Shown piece by piece: positions 35,280 through 48,115 of a DNA stretch of 64,000 nucleotides. Source of the stretch: Capitella teleta (lineage: Eukaryota > Annelida > Polychaeta > Capitellidae); contig KB308850.1 of NCBI GenBank assembly GCA_000328365.1, positions 53,369-117,368 of the forward strand, in the 5' to 3' direction. The notes beneath the pieces were generated by a model. The model did not search any database. It was not told the DNA's origin and saw only the letters and a program-made list of their open reading frames with translations. The translations under genes were made by a program, and so were the position numbers. Numbering within the stretch: position 1 is the first letter of the stretch; each line of letters starts with the position of its first letter.

Positions 35280-38200
35280 CGCACTAAGAATAGAAACTTC
35301 TTTTATTTTGAATTTTCAAAAATATGCATGGTTTTGACGGGGTGCTACCCATTCGATGGATGGTGGCATCATATATTATGTTGTTATATTATGTAATCAC
35401 CTTACAGCATCGATCTTGTGTTATTTCCTGCGGCAAAATGAAAAAGGAATCCGATTACGAAGGCGTCTGTTTGGTGCATGTCTTCAAAATCGGTTTGTTT
35501 TAATCAAAGACCGAGTTGCCATGACATTCCCAACAAAACAAAAGAAGACTGACAGGCGGCCGAACACGTCGGCTGTTTTTGCCTCGTCGTCGATCTTAGA
35601 TTACTGACATCAGGTGAGTAACGGGAAATGAAGCGCATCCGGCAATCCGGTGAATCATGGTATTTGTATTAGGCATAAACAAAAGCACAACATCAAAGAA
35701 CGGAGATGGATAAAAGACACGCGACTCCAATTAATTTGCGATTGGTTGTTAGCCTCGGGTTAGTAGTCAGTCTTTTGTTTGTCTTTGATTCTTCTGTTAG
35801 TTCACGGTCATTATCAGCAGAGATCAAATTTCTCGTGAAACAGAGCAAGTTACTTGTACCGCACTGCATACTTGGGTCCACTACGGCGAGGCATACACAG
35901 CGATATTGGTTTAGAGCTGAGTAGGCAATAGTTGCGCTGATAACATGACTTTATAAATTAATTATCAATTTGCTATTACAATTCAGAACTCCAATACCTC
36001 CAAATCCTGATCACCGCAGATTTGTCTCAACACGCTGACAATGATACGCCAATTAGATCTCCATTCATATGCCGTCCATTCAAGTTTCGGCCTTGGCTCA
36101 CAATACGGCCATTGATTTGACCCGCAGTAATTGGAACACCCCACCCCCGTACAATGGCCTACATTCCCTATATTATACTCTATTTGAAAAAGGTAGAGCA
36201 CGAAGATCAAAGGCTAATTGAGTCGGAGTGAATTAGGGTCACAAGGAAACCGTAACACTTCTTTATTGCGACCTATTTGACAGTGTAAATTGCCGGACGA
36301 TCAGAGCGCCTGTCTCCTGTCAATAGGACCAAGCAATCAAAGTAGAGTGACCTTTCAGACTTGTAATCATTCGTGATTCGTGATTCGTGATTGTGTGGAG
36401 AAGCAGCAAACGTCTAAATTGTGAGTTTTTGCCACGCGCCAAAACAAAACTCTGCTGAACCTAAAATAAGCCAACGATTCCTTGTGGAATATAGCTGCCA
36501 ATTACGTTTGCGTAGTTCGAGATAATATATTCCACACGCAATAATACGACACTGTCCTTCAAAAGGTTCACGGGTCATAAACAAAAGCTCTTTGGGAACC
36601 ATTGAAACGCTAGACAAAACATTACATCGTACGATTTTAATGTTTTCCTAATCTATCCGCTTGATCATTTCGTCATTATAAGGTGTCTATTACGGAAGTA
36701 TTTGGCACACAGTGATGGAGTATTTGAATCACTCAGAGCTTCTCACTCACGAATTAAAAAAACATCCTGAATTGAAATTTCAATAAATTGTATAAAATCT
36801 GAGAGAGAACACGATATTGATTCATAACTTGGCTGGATTTTTTTTTCCTGAACCTTTCCCCCCTCCCCCCCAAAAAACTAATGGTAATGGTAATAAAATA
36901 ATAAATAATTATAAATATAACAAAGTGATATATAGAATTTTGTTTTGTTTTTCGAAAAAAAAATAAAATCTAAATAATCATGCAGTGCTATGATATCCAT
37001 AACACGTATATAACAGCAGTCACCAAATGCTGAGGTTGTTATCTACGGAGCAATGTTCTCCCTGTACTCCGTTTCCCTGCACTATGTCTCTGTCTATCTC
37101 ACTTCCTGCACCATAAGTGCAATTTATAAAACTCATAAAACAATCCGATTGCCATAAAACTGACTTTGAATCTGGCGCTAGACCGGCAATGCAATATAAC
37201 CATCCTGGGCGTACAACAAGGAAAGCATGACGAATGCAAGCTTATCTAGTTCCATTGCTTTGGAAAAGCAGAAAGAATTATACAAAGCTGACAAATTATG
37301 TTTTGCAGTTTCCGTCATCATCAGAATGGTGCGACTGGGGGATTGAGCGCCATTTTGAGTCCATAATTAGAAGTCGTTTCTTGATTATCTTCAGCGTACC
37401 GGAGTCACGTGATGCCACACAAACCAAAAGTGAAAAGTAATTAGAAAACGTGGTAGTTTTTTGGCGATAAGCATCATTTGATTAAACAAACTTAAAATTC
37501 CTCGGCATCCCTGCCCAAAAGCGTCTCATGGTCCTACTGTCTGTAGGTGGTAAGCACTCTTTTATTACAGTGCTATCATAGACATCTATCGATAACACAA
37601 GGTGTGAAGCATGGTGCCGAGCTCCTCATCAAATCGCTTAAGGTTGAGATGAGCTGTAACTCACATTCGTGGCCATGTTCTTCCATTGGTGATTGAGGGT
37701 TCTAGAAATAGCATTCGTGATTTAGATAGAACTGTTATGCTTCAATTGGCCGTGGTTATTATGCTTTGATTGAAATGAGTGCAGACTGAATTTACCCAAA
37801 GATGCGAACACAGGCGTGTATGCCGAGACGCATTACATAACGTAGGTACGTGCGAATACCTATATATACATTATTTTATCTTTGGCTTTCAGGATTTCAT
37901 ATTTTCTCTCAGTTCTGGTGCCGTATTTAGCAGACGGCTAATGTATTTGAGTGCTTGACCTTACTCTAGTTCCAAGACGGGTATTTTGGGGGTTGAATGG
38001 ATGGGTAGAAAGAGTGGGCGATGGTCACCTCATTCGAACGACAAAAAAAAAGAGAGAATATTCAGAAACTCCACTCATCATTGGGAACTTCATAGACTTG
38101 GATTGAGTGGGAAATAATGCATGCTCCCCTTACAAGCTCCGTATTCTTAGAAAACATCCTTTGTTTTTATTGTGATGGATTATCGCCGCAGACATCAATT

Positions 38201-38985
38201 ACGTGACCCCAGTGGAAGAGAGCTTCACCTCCATACGGTATGAAATTACTTTCCAAGGAAACGAACCAAAAATAATGTTTGATTAAACCTTACGATGAAG
38301 CGGCTCACAAAATTGGACCACGCGCAGCTCAACGAAAAACAGCAGATAGATAAATACATGTATAATATATTAAAATCAGCAAGTGATGGTATGTAGTGAA
38401 ATGAACAGGATTAACATCACAAACAGCATGTATAGCAGAGGAGAAAAGAAAGATGGAAATACAGATCACGAACTCCACAAGAACGCGTTATATTTGGATG
38501 GATTTAAGCGTTGCGTAATATAAGGTCCACAAGTCTGACATACATCTCAAATGCCTTTCAGTCGTATTTTCCTTTCGTCGTGAACATGAACCCAATAGTA
38601 TTGCTCTCAATACTGAAGATAATCCAACCTTTTTTGGCTCCAAAGAGGAAAGGAAGAGGACCCGACCACAATTACAACAGCAGTGATGATTATTATACCG
38701 AATGTAGAACTGGAAGTTGTCATCACATCTAAAATCCGCTAAAGTCAGCGTTGCTGAATATACCGAAAATTGGGTGTGAACTCGATCAGGTCATGAGGTT
38801 AATAAAATTGTTTAGTATGTTTCTCAAAGATATCATTTATGACATTGTAGAACCAATATTCACCACTGTGGCACTGTTGTTCTAGCCAAAGTGTTGAATG
38901 CATATTACTCTCACGGAATGGTCCGATACAGCACGTAATTTCAGGCTTATTTTTTCGAATAATGGAGGAACAACTAGTTCTGAGA
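35280..38985. other. Gene-poor spacer
   Basis: Nothing supportable. A small tandem GATTCGT run sits at 36370-36395, and A- and T-rich simple sequence at 36838-36965. Confidence 0.4.
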
Positions 38986-38990
38986 CAGCA

Positions 38991-39413
38991 ACATTAAAAA
39001 GGGCCTCTGTTCATTTCGTAATATTTTTAGATGGATCCCATGGGCTTTATTGAGTGACGTGAAGCTATTTTTGAAATTGTTTTGAATGACAACTGTGAAT
39101 GATATTCGAGACAAATTAAAATACGAATTTCTAGGCAGAATAACCTGAAACGAGATGAGTGCGAGATTTCTTTTATGAGAACTGCTGAAAGATCTGCTCA
39201 CTCGACGGCTCCCATTGATAACAATAGGAGAATTACTTTTGTCACGTCACCGCAGTCTGAAATCGAACGCGAGAAGAAAGCGAGATTTTAAACCTCTTAA
39301 ATTCGATGTATCTACGAATTAGCCCACAGCAAGTGTATTGTCTAAATATGTCAATCAAAAGGCGCATGCATCCTGTATTATCTATTGCTATAGTTCAAAA
39401 CAATCAGAGGTCC
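38991..39413 (+). repeat. Dispersed repeat D, copy 1 (uninterrupted)
   Basis: This matches 50769-51716. The block from AATTACTTTTGTCACGTCAC to AAAAGGCG (39231-39364) is almost identical between the two, and the left part is more diverged. No transposase or RT frame is seen. Copy 1 lacks the GT array present in copy 2 and so shows the pre-expansion state. Confidence 0.85.
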
Positions 39414-42050
39414 TCATTAAAACCTCACATTTTCAACTATACTTTCCAATGTATATTATATTAGCGGATTGCTTAAAATCTTAAAATGACTGTACAATGA
39501 TGCAACATTCAAACTTGGAGAAACTCACTCAATGTTTCACTGAGAATTATTCACTTAATTCGATATTTTTTTGAAAACGCTCGACGTCATTTTCACCCTC
39601 CTATCTCACAGGTGGTGACATTCACCAGATGCGCGTGGGGCCTCATCTGTGGGCCGATGCGTGTGGGGTGACATTCCGAAGCCTTGAGTGTTCTCTCGTG
39701 GACATCAGCAGTCTCTGTCTCTATAGGGATGCGACCGGCGGAAGGGTGTGAAGGTTGTCTCCAGTTCTAGAACGGCGTGTCCTCAACAAGCGAGGTCATC
39801 TCACTGAATTAAATCGCGAGATCTGGACAGAATAACCAGAGCGAACAAAAACATATACAAAACTTTATTTAAAAAATCAACTTCCTTTTATTCACCATCC
39901 AATCACAACCAAGCCAGGCAACACGTGCCAGGAATCGACCAATCACAATCCTTCAATTAAAACCCTGTTGTTCTGCAGAATAAATATCGCAGAAAAATAT
40001 TCAACATGATCAAATAAATGGCGAACAAAAATAACACATCAAGCCGACAACAAGAAGTGCGCTCCCTTTAATCTGTAGATGTCATAAGAGGTGAGATAAT
40101 ATATGGGTGGTGCAGTCGCTTATGGTATTCAGCATGAGTGGTATGCCCTCCACCCCAACCCCTGGCTAAAGGCCAAAGTAACCTGACTCGCATTGGATGC
40201 CGTGCGTTTGATGTGCGTCGTCAAAACCAGTGCTTTTAAGCAAGGGCACAGGTATAGTAGCCTAAGTATTCCCAATGCAGAAAAACTGACACACGATGGA
40301 GGGAGCCGGGTGTTCTATTTCCCTGTCATAAGCGATAATTATAGTCAGAGGAAAGGATTTGAAGTACGTCTTCCATCAAGGTGATTTGTGCTGTTTCAAG
40401 AAGAAGGAAGTCATGGCCTCAGGAGACTGGGCGGGACAACAAGTGAGGATTACGATTCATTAGCGATTGATTTCCAGCTTATATTGTAACAATGGACAGT
40501 TTCCAACCCACACCACACATGCAAGGAGCACAATTCCCTCGCAAACTCAAGTTACGATGGTAAATTCGAACGTTACAATTCGTAATATAGCAATTGTGAA
40601 GAGACTATGTTTAACATTACACTTAGATCACAATTAAAATTCAGATCTTGGAAACATAAACTAGAACTATAAGAGATATTGCAAGCGCATTGAGCCGAGT
40701 GGATTGCACTGCCAGAGCAAAAAAAAGGTATACGAGAACACCGTACAAGTTTGGTAGATGTAGTGTAAGTGAACGATGCTGCTTGCTGTGCTGCAGCCCG
40801 TGCTGAGATGAGTGTCTCCATTGACAATTGGAAGATATATGCCTACCTATAGGCTATTATAGAGCTAATTGTTTGCACTAGTGTTGGACTATAATATATT
40901 TCACTATAGCTATTGCTGCCACATCTCAACTCTTATAATTATTGTATGTTAACATCTGTTACAATACTGAACCCGAACCTAAGCGAAAACTACCTTTTGC
41001 CCAAGAAGGTTCACGTTCGACCATTCATGCAGGACCCAATTCATCGCCATTGATTTGAGCCTATTGACAGACCAACATTTGATTCCATTGTCCCAACTTG
41101 AGGCTGAAAAGCAGTCGCAAATGAATTGTAGTTCTGCGTCTCTTGTCCCCACACCGTGCTTTATGGCGTTGATCTAAGGTTCTCTTGGAACTCCGAAAAG
41201 CGTGCATCGGACTTACCGCGCTTTGCTTCCTGTGATTCATCCGGTGTTTTTTTGGAAACATCAGTGTTGCAAAAGTTGAATAAAATTGAGAATATTAATC
41301 GTTTTTGAATGCAATAAGGCGATTTGAAGCTCTGTGTGATAGGCAATGAGGGCGTTGGGCGACTCCGTATCACAAGAAAGTCACTAAAATATATTCCCTC
41401 GAGATACATGCGCTTATTACAAGTCGGCTACTTTGGATCGATGGAATAAAACAATGAATTATGATTCTGAGACTGAAAAGAGCGATTAAACGTGTCAATT
41501 GCGATAAAAATGCTGATTAACCTCATTAAATCACATTCATCTGTTGCGGCTTCCTTCGACGATTGCCGAATCATTTTACCCCAGCTCCTCTCTGCCAATT
41601 TCTGATTAACTCTCGTATTTTCCATGAGTTAAACTCGCTTCTTCAATGTTCTAATTTGACTTCCCAACTGGTGGATTTGTCTGTGATGAGAATCCAGGCA
41701 CGATCACGAATCAGCCGCAAACAAAAGGCTCCTGAAATACCCCCACGATGTTGATTTGTCCTTGGAAGTGACAGAGGTGTTGTGTAAGGAGCGTCCAACT
41801 CAGGCCAAGGTCAATCAAGGGAAAGGCCTGATTAGTACTGATTACACAACACGCTGATCGCTCCTCTGCTTGTGACAATGATATTCACGTCTTTGTTTAG
41901 AGCCACGAGTCATTGTGAGCGTACGTTTCAGATTATAATTGATTTAATATATATATTTATTATTATCCTCATAATTCCAGCTTCATTTGAGATGTTTGTC
42001 GATGTATTTCTAATTTTGAGTTAGAAATTACTATTTTTTAGCTATGTTTT
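39414..42050. other. Spacer with one GC-richer patch
   Basis: No gene recognised. 39600-39800 is more GC-rich than its surroundings and contains an imperfect local duplication (GGTGACATTC at 39614 and 39669 near G-rich words). I found no exon with good splice sites there. Confidence 0.35.
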
Positions 42051-42659
42051 AGACTAATTGTCCCTTCAAACACACATCATTTGAAAAACGTTGATATATT
42101 CTGAACATTTATAAAACATTGTGCACAACTTTCTAATGGCTACTTTTATTCCAAACATTTATGCAACGGCGGACAAACGCTATTCAAAACTTCTTGATGG
42201 CTAAACAAATTGTAATTTAAAATCTTTTAATCTTTGTTCCAAACGTTTAAACAACGTTGCTTCTAATCTTCGTCGTATTTATTTCCCTTGAAAGCTTATT
42301 ATTAATTTATACATTTATTACCACTAAAATTTTAGTCAATACACAACTGTCAGCGAAACATGAGTGTAAAGAGTAATCATGATTGATTATTGTGCTTCAT
42401 TGCTTCTTGCCTTTTGCTTAAGAGCGAAATGTTGTTTGTGTGCCTATCAGCTATGTCCGATCCCATTTATATGGGAATCTACAATATTAAACTGATTTAT
42501 CAATTTTGTTGAAAGGAGCGTAATCATATAATCTAAGATGATGCAAATACCAGCTAGCTATGATTTAGCAGAAGTCACTTATAATATTGTTAACAGTATT
42601 TTATAATATTAACATATAATTAATTATATTATATAATTCTGATATCTTGCTGACATCAT

Positions 42660-42905
42660 CCAAACCTTGTGTTAACCGATAACAAACGATGTTTAAACAT
42701 TTGCTGCAACGTTTGTTCAACCGGTAACAAACATTTGCCGCAACGTATGTGCAACAACGGTAACAAACGTTGTGCAAACGTTTGCACGCCGTAAACTGCG
42801 CTTTCCCGTAAACCTTGAACAATAGTTTGTTTGCAACGTTTGCAAACGACCATGTGACGTTGTCACAACGTCAGCACAACTTCAGTGCGTTGTTGTGTTT
42901 TCAGG
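42660..42905. repeat. Array of diverged AACGTTTG-type units
   Basis: Roughly 35-40-bp units recur: TAACAAACGATGTTTAAACA, then GGTAACAAACATTTGCCGCA, then GGTAACAAACGTTGTGCAAA. Inverted AACGTTTGCAAACG words and a GACGTTGTCACAACGTC palindrome follow. Similar words occur at 42060-42255 (AACATTTATGCAACGG). This looks like the subterminal repeats of a non-autonomous DNA element about 850 bp long. I found no clear terminal inverted repeats or target duplication. Confidence 0.55.
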
Positions 42906-43660
42906 GGTCAAGCTGAAGTTTTGATTTTAATTAGCAAAATAACTGATTCATCGATTTTTTTTCCACCAATGTATTTTTATCATGCTTTCATCATCGTTTG
43001 ATTGGGTTCATAATTTGATGTGATGCCCGATTTAAAATGAATCAATCTTTATCTATCTTTCTAAATCTCAATTGTATTCAGATTAACGAAAAATCGAAAA
43101 TGAACAAACAAGAGTGAGATAGGCCGATCCCTCTTCAAAGCCCTTAATATAACACGAGAAAAAACAAAGATCAATTGAAATATGTAGGTTTATTAGCAAA
43201 GGCTTTCGACTAAAGCTGACAGCCAAACGAACTATTATGGATAAGCCCCTCTCGTTGACCCAGATTCGGTTCCAATGAGGTCACCTAAAGATTCGTGGAA
43301 TGCACTCTGCTGCATAGAAACAGGAGTCAACCACTCTGCCACCACGACTATCATCATTATTGCAATCCTTTCTGGGAAGCTGCGCATTCGAAGTAGGCAT
43401 TCATTTCCGGTGAATAAGTATTGAATTGGCACGATTCACGCTGCCATCTTACTAAGAATAATAAGCCAGTGAGTGTACTACCTGTCGAAAAGCTAAGCCC
43501 TGGGCGACAGGTAGAAACCATCAGAGTGGTTTCATTACCATGGTGGGATAATAGTAATACATGTAGTAATAAAAATAGTAATAATAATAGTAATAATCAT
43601 GAGTAGCCGGAGGAGTTTACTAAATGCTCACTTGTTTATTGTCTCTTTGTTTTCTCGTAA
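42906..43660. other. Spacer
   Basis: Nothing recognised apart from an AAT/AGT-rich simple stretch at 43550-43600. Confidence 0.4.
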
Positions 43661-43665
43661 ATCAC

Positions 43666-44173
43666 TCAAGCTGTGGCGTTTTGAATTATTTGCAGTTTAG
43701 TGAGATGAAGCGCAGGAACATTGATCATGAGTGAATTGAATGAGTCTATGAGAGATGAGATGAAGGCGTGGGCATCGCACTCACACCCTGACTTGGTTAA
43801 CAGTGAGCGAATAGAGGAGATGTTGCGGAGATGAAATGACAATGTTTCACGCACTTGTTGTACATACAATGCTTGCAAGGTTCCGTTCCGTGTTGATATG
43901 CAGGGGCACAATGTCGGGGTCACTATTAATGCTGGATGAGGGCAGTTGCACGTTAGTTCTAGGATTTGGCGACGTCATTATCAGGAACACATTCTTGACC
44001 TCATTCAGTTTGAGATATTTATTAGTCATCCAGGATTGAAGGTCGTTCACATTTCGAGTAAGTGATGTTTTCGTTGAAGCAGAAGAGTCGGTCGGATATT
44101 GGGGGAACAAACGTGAAATAGATACAACATACGTTGCAGGTGCCGACATCTCCAATTCGATATGCTTAGGCAT
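43666..44173 (-). mobile_element. LINE RT palm-to-thumb fragment (CR1/L2 type)
   Basis: The minus strand reads NVNDLQSWMTNKYLKLNEVK then VFLIMTSPNPR. In a second frame it continues SFHLRNISSIRSLLTK, HAFISSLIDSFNSLM and LHLTKLQIIQNATA. These are the conserved steps downstream of the YADD box in CR1/L2-like LINEs (WM-LN-LKLN-SKTEFL, FHLRNI--IR, DY-NSLL, KLQ--QN-AAR). Two overlapping frames mean at least one frame break. The YADD part is not preserved. Confidence 0.8.
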
Positions 44174-44849
44174 AGGCTAAGCGTCATATAGCCAGTTTGA
44201 CTCTCGCAATGTTAATAATCTACCCACCAAGTGAAATCTGACAAATTAGATGAGAGGATTTTCCGATTGATTACGCTGAAACTGCCGAGGACGCAGAGAA
44301 TAATATTTTCTTATTATTTACGTATGGAGAACAAATTAGGATTACGGTTCATTTGAAACCAATCCTGACTTCAATGGATAAGGGGAGAAATTGGAATAAT
44401 CTGTGAGCTATGAATATAACTCAAGACCTATCGAGAGAGAAGAGCAGAGGATACAAGAAAAAGTTAATGCAAAATCATCAAAAGCATTTGAAGTAGACAT
44501 GTGTCGATGACATCATAAAACGCATGGAAGTGGATATTTTGATCTCCCAAACTCAATCCACATAAAAATGGGCATAAAACGCTCGATGAAAGAGTGGGGA
44601 GGTTTTTTTTAAAGGAGGATGGGGCGGGGTTGTATCATAGGATAATATGTGCTTCAACGAGAACATGATTGGGTTTTTACGGCTTTTCTGTGCAACCTTT
44701 CGGATATCAAAGACAACGAGTTATCACGTTGAGAGGACACAGGTACAGTAGTACACAACGCCGTTCCTCTTCGCAGTCTGACATTTAACATTGTGCTTTA
44801 ACGATAACACACTGTGCTCTTCGTCTAATCAGATGTCTCCCCCGCCGGG

Positions 44850-45480
44850 ATCTGCGCCACCCTCTTGTGTCATGTGTTGGAAGAACCCGACCTCTTGGAC
44901 AGGATCGTGTGGTTGAATGAAGCGTCGTTTAAGTTAAACGAGGATGATTAATCGACACAATAATGTCTATTGGTCACACTCCAACCCAAACTGCGTTATC
45001 ACCACGGAACTCAACCAACATGGAGTTATAATTTGGGCAAATATATGCTCTTCTGGTGTCATCGGGCCGATATTCTCTGAACAATTGGTCAACAGCCAAA
45101 GGCTAGCTCATTTACATCAAAATTATAATTAATTAAAAACCGATCATAGTATCAAATAAGTAATTATCTCAGTCAGCAGTCTTGCCATAATTTACAACAT
45201 ACAATAATAGTTTTTTTTTGCAGATACTTCGATACGCTTCAAGAAACTTTCATTCCCCAACTGAGACAGATGTCAGCATTTGAATCGATGTATTTTATGC
45301 AGCATGGTGCACCGTGTCACTTCGGGCGCGAGGTGCGAGCCTACCTCAACGAAGTTCTGCCTCAGCGTTGGATCGGAAGGAGCGGACCCATCGAATGGCC
45401 AGCGCGATCCCCAGACCTGACCCCAATGGATTTCTGCCTGTGGGGTGTCGTGAAGGACCAGGTGTTTTCCAAGAAGCCAC
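44850..45480 (+). mobile_element. Mariner-type transposase, inactivated
   Basis: Part 1 (44850-45100) reads CHVLEEPDLLDRIVWLNEAS and FKLNED, then NRHNNVYWSHSNPN and HGVIIWANICSSGVIGPIF. Part 2 (45224-45480) reads LQETFIPQLRQMSAFESMYF, MQHGAPCHFGREVRAYLNEV and PARSPDLTPMDFCLWGVVKD. These are the catalytic-core blocks of Tc1/mariner transposases. The first catalytic Asp (normally W-S-D-E-A) is Asn here, and the second (normally QDGAP) is His, so the enzyme is dead. A stop follows NED, and about 120 bp of unrelated AT-rich sequence separates the parts. Confidence 0.85.
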
Positions 45481-45940
45481 AGACAGTATTCTCTGTTCCA
45501 CTTGCATACGCAATTAATTTATGTTTTCAAGAACGTGCCTGATGAGCTCAAACTAGCCCACATTACTCCAATTCGTAAAGGTGGCGATTCTACACTATTG
45601 TCGAACTATTGGCCTATATCTCTCTTGCTAGTCTTTTCCAAAATATTTGAACCACTTCATAAAAGATTATTGTATTTCTTCAACCTTAACAAAAGTTTCA
45701 CACCTGCTCAGTATGGTTTCAGGAAAGGATTTTCCACTGAAATGGCGGGACAGCACATTGAGACAATGACTGCTAATTTTAATATTGAACTTGACAATCT
45801 AAATACTGTTTTTTCATGTTTATTCACTTTGGTGATACATTAGCATTTTTCTTCTATCGCCCTTTGCTGATTGTGTTATATTACTGATTATTTTGTGTTT
45901 ATACCGATGTACATTACTATTACTTTCGCAATAAAAAAAA
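45481..45940 (+). mobile_element. LINE reverse-transcriptase N-terminal fragment joined to the mariner
   Basis: This reads SVPLAYAINLCF, then, one frame over, VPDELKLAHITPIRKGGDST, LLSNYWPISLLLVFSKIFE and FTPAQYGFRKGFSTEMA. These are RT motifs 1-2 of CR1/Jockey-like LINEs (PD-LK-A-ITPI-KGGD, SNYRPISLL-VFSKI-E, QYGFRKG-ST). The catalytic YADD part is absent, and A-rich sequence with AATAAA-like words follows at about 45930. The left junction falls inside a continuous open frame with the transposase. Confidence 0.8.
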
Positions 45941-46384
45941 TTATTGCATTTTTTTTCATTTCATTTTAGTGGGAGAGATGCGAGATCTGATCAGTGAATA
46001 GCTAGCTGCCATTGGTGATAATAAGCCGCTATGCTAGCGTGTGTGCCGTAGTGTGGTCAAACGGCTCGAGGCTTGTTGCCATGACGGCGGGGCATTGTGA
46101 AAATTTGAGTTATAGCTAGACCTTACGCATTTAATTCCACCTTCCATTAATTTTGCTGTTCGACTACTATGGTACACGTACATATGTATTAGTTTTTTGT
46201 GAAATTAAACTATTGGCCATTGGAAATTAAACAATGGAACTCTCCTGTTTTGTATTTTGTGATCACTAACTAAGATTTACAATGTACGATGCATTTCCAT
46301 TATTACACTGTAAAAGCGTACACAACGATTACTCCACACATGCTAGTATGAAACAGGTCACCGAGTGCAGCAATGTGCTCAAAG

Positions 46385-46710
46385 CAATGCCTTATTTGGG
46401 CATCCAAATGATGCTCATCCATTGTCAGGGGCTGAGAGGGAAAATAATCAAAATATCGCCGAATGTTGGGTGCACTCTTTTGACTGAGATAAATCGGCAT
46501 CAGTGTCGGCAAAGGTGGATTTGAAATTATAGGAATAGCAGCATGAAATGTTAAACTATCAATACCAGATATATATTTCTCTGAGATTTGCGTTGTTTTT
46601 ACACTGCGATCTGTTTTGTTTCATTTTATCAGAAAAGCACATTGCCATTGAAATGCATTGAAAACTTCAACATGGAAAAGGTAGACTACTTTTGGCCGAC
46701 TCAGTATTAT
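46385..46710 (+). mobile_element. Mariner-like 3' end, copy B
   Basis: This is homologous to 57060-57332 from TTTGGGCATCCAAATGATGC onward and to 32935-33216 from GAGATAAATCGGCAT onward. It ends CTACTTTTGGCCGACTCAG, like the other copies. It lies about 900 bp right of the transposase remnant on the same strand, so it may be that element's right end with a LINE inserted between. That link is inferred. Confidence 0.65.
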
Positions 46711-48027
46711 ATAAAAGTTTATTTCACACAATGAAAATTGATGCACGTCAACAAGAAAGAAGAGATGAAAAAAAGGAAGGAAAGAAAGAAAAAGAAATCA
46801 ACTGAAATAAATATGGAACATATAATTACAGATTGAATGAAATTACTCGCAGCATAGGATGGATATGGCAACTGTCATTTCATGAGAGATCGCTAGTGGA
46901 TTATTTATAAATGTGGATTTTGAGGATTTTATTGAGAGGTGATTTCTTGGAATTTTTAATTTAGAAGTAACAAAATTTAGAGAATTAGAAACAGGAGAGG
47001 TACTTCTACTTACAAAATGATTATTTGACTTAGTTAAAAACATAAAATCTTGATGAAACGATGACAAATCTGAAGATCAACAGGAAAATCTCTTACAATT
47101 ACAACAACTTCACAAAGCTAATCTGCAGCAACAATCTCCATAATCTACTATGAACCGCTAGCTTACGTATGCGTCGGTATCTTGCACAGACTCAACTTTA
47201 TTCCATTATTGTCCTCTTAACAAGCAACCCATAGAAAATAATCAACGTCTGGTCACCTGAATGTCTGTCTATTGCTTACCTTCATTACTTTTACGTCAGT
47301 TGAAGAAGTAATAAAGCACCGCATGGCTTCCTTATGAGGTCGATTTACTCCTACATGATTTGTCTTCCATCCTGTACTTGCAGCAAGGAAGTCTTGGTTA
47401 ATGGGTCTGTCGCTCGTTTCGGTCACTTGTCTATTTGTCAAAGTTACTGCATGATTCAAGGTTGATGTTGGAATGGCAGAACCAAGATATAATAATGACC
47501 ACTCAGTGTCACATGACACGTATAGAATGTCGTGGGACTATTGCTTTGAATATAAATTTACTTGACTCACTTTGTTTTGACTCACTTGACTCACTTGACT
47601 TGATTTGCGAAACCAATAATAAATACTCGATCCATATTATTAATGCCTTCGACCAAATGACTGGAATTAGCAAGTATGTTGTGGCTAAATGTCATATCCA
47701 CTGATATGCAATGCACATTTCGTCAGTCTCGACATGTGATATGGTTTGGGCAAAATTGCTGGTTGGCGACAATCGGTGGTGGACGGCAATGCAAACGAAA
47801 TGATTCACCTGAATGTAGGACTCGCTTTATTTCCTGTTGGCTTACCTGACGCTAGAAAAAAACTGATACTTCATTTTGTTTGAAATGGGGATGCGAAAGG
47901 CTAAAGATAGTAAAAGAAAGAACGAGGAAAGATCTAAAGAAACTCGTTTTAAGAAAAGAGTCACTCAGTGGGTTTAGTTGGTTGATTGCAATCCTATGTC
48001 GACCGTGGAGGTCAAGGTACGACACTC
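46711..48027. other. Spacer
   Basis: No gene recognised. A short GACTCACTT tandem lies at 47563-47602, and an AAAG-rich stretch at 46762-46800. Confidence 0.4.
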
Positions 48028-48115
48028 GGCGGAAACCCCGGTTTCGATTTTTTTTTTCTGGCGCCCGTATCACCCGAATGGGCTGGGTGGGGTCGTAAAT
48101 CTTCATCATGCAATG
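48028..48115 (+). repeat. Short interspersed repeat S, copy 2 (right block only)
   Basis: GGCGGAAACCCCGG, then a T run replacing the CCCGGGCC block, then CTGGCGCCCGTATCACCCGAA and TGGGTGG match copies 1 and 3. The left block is missing. Confidence 0.7.

Noticed and set aside
45100-45223. Intron inside the mariner transposase, because the second part starts after a T-run and cag
   Set aside because: There is no donor at the left side that restores the family's frame. It is better explained as decay or a small insertion.
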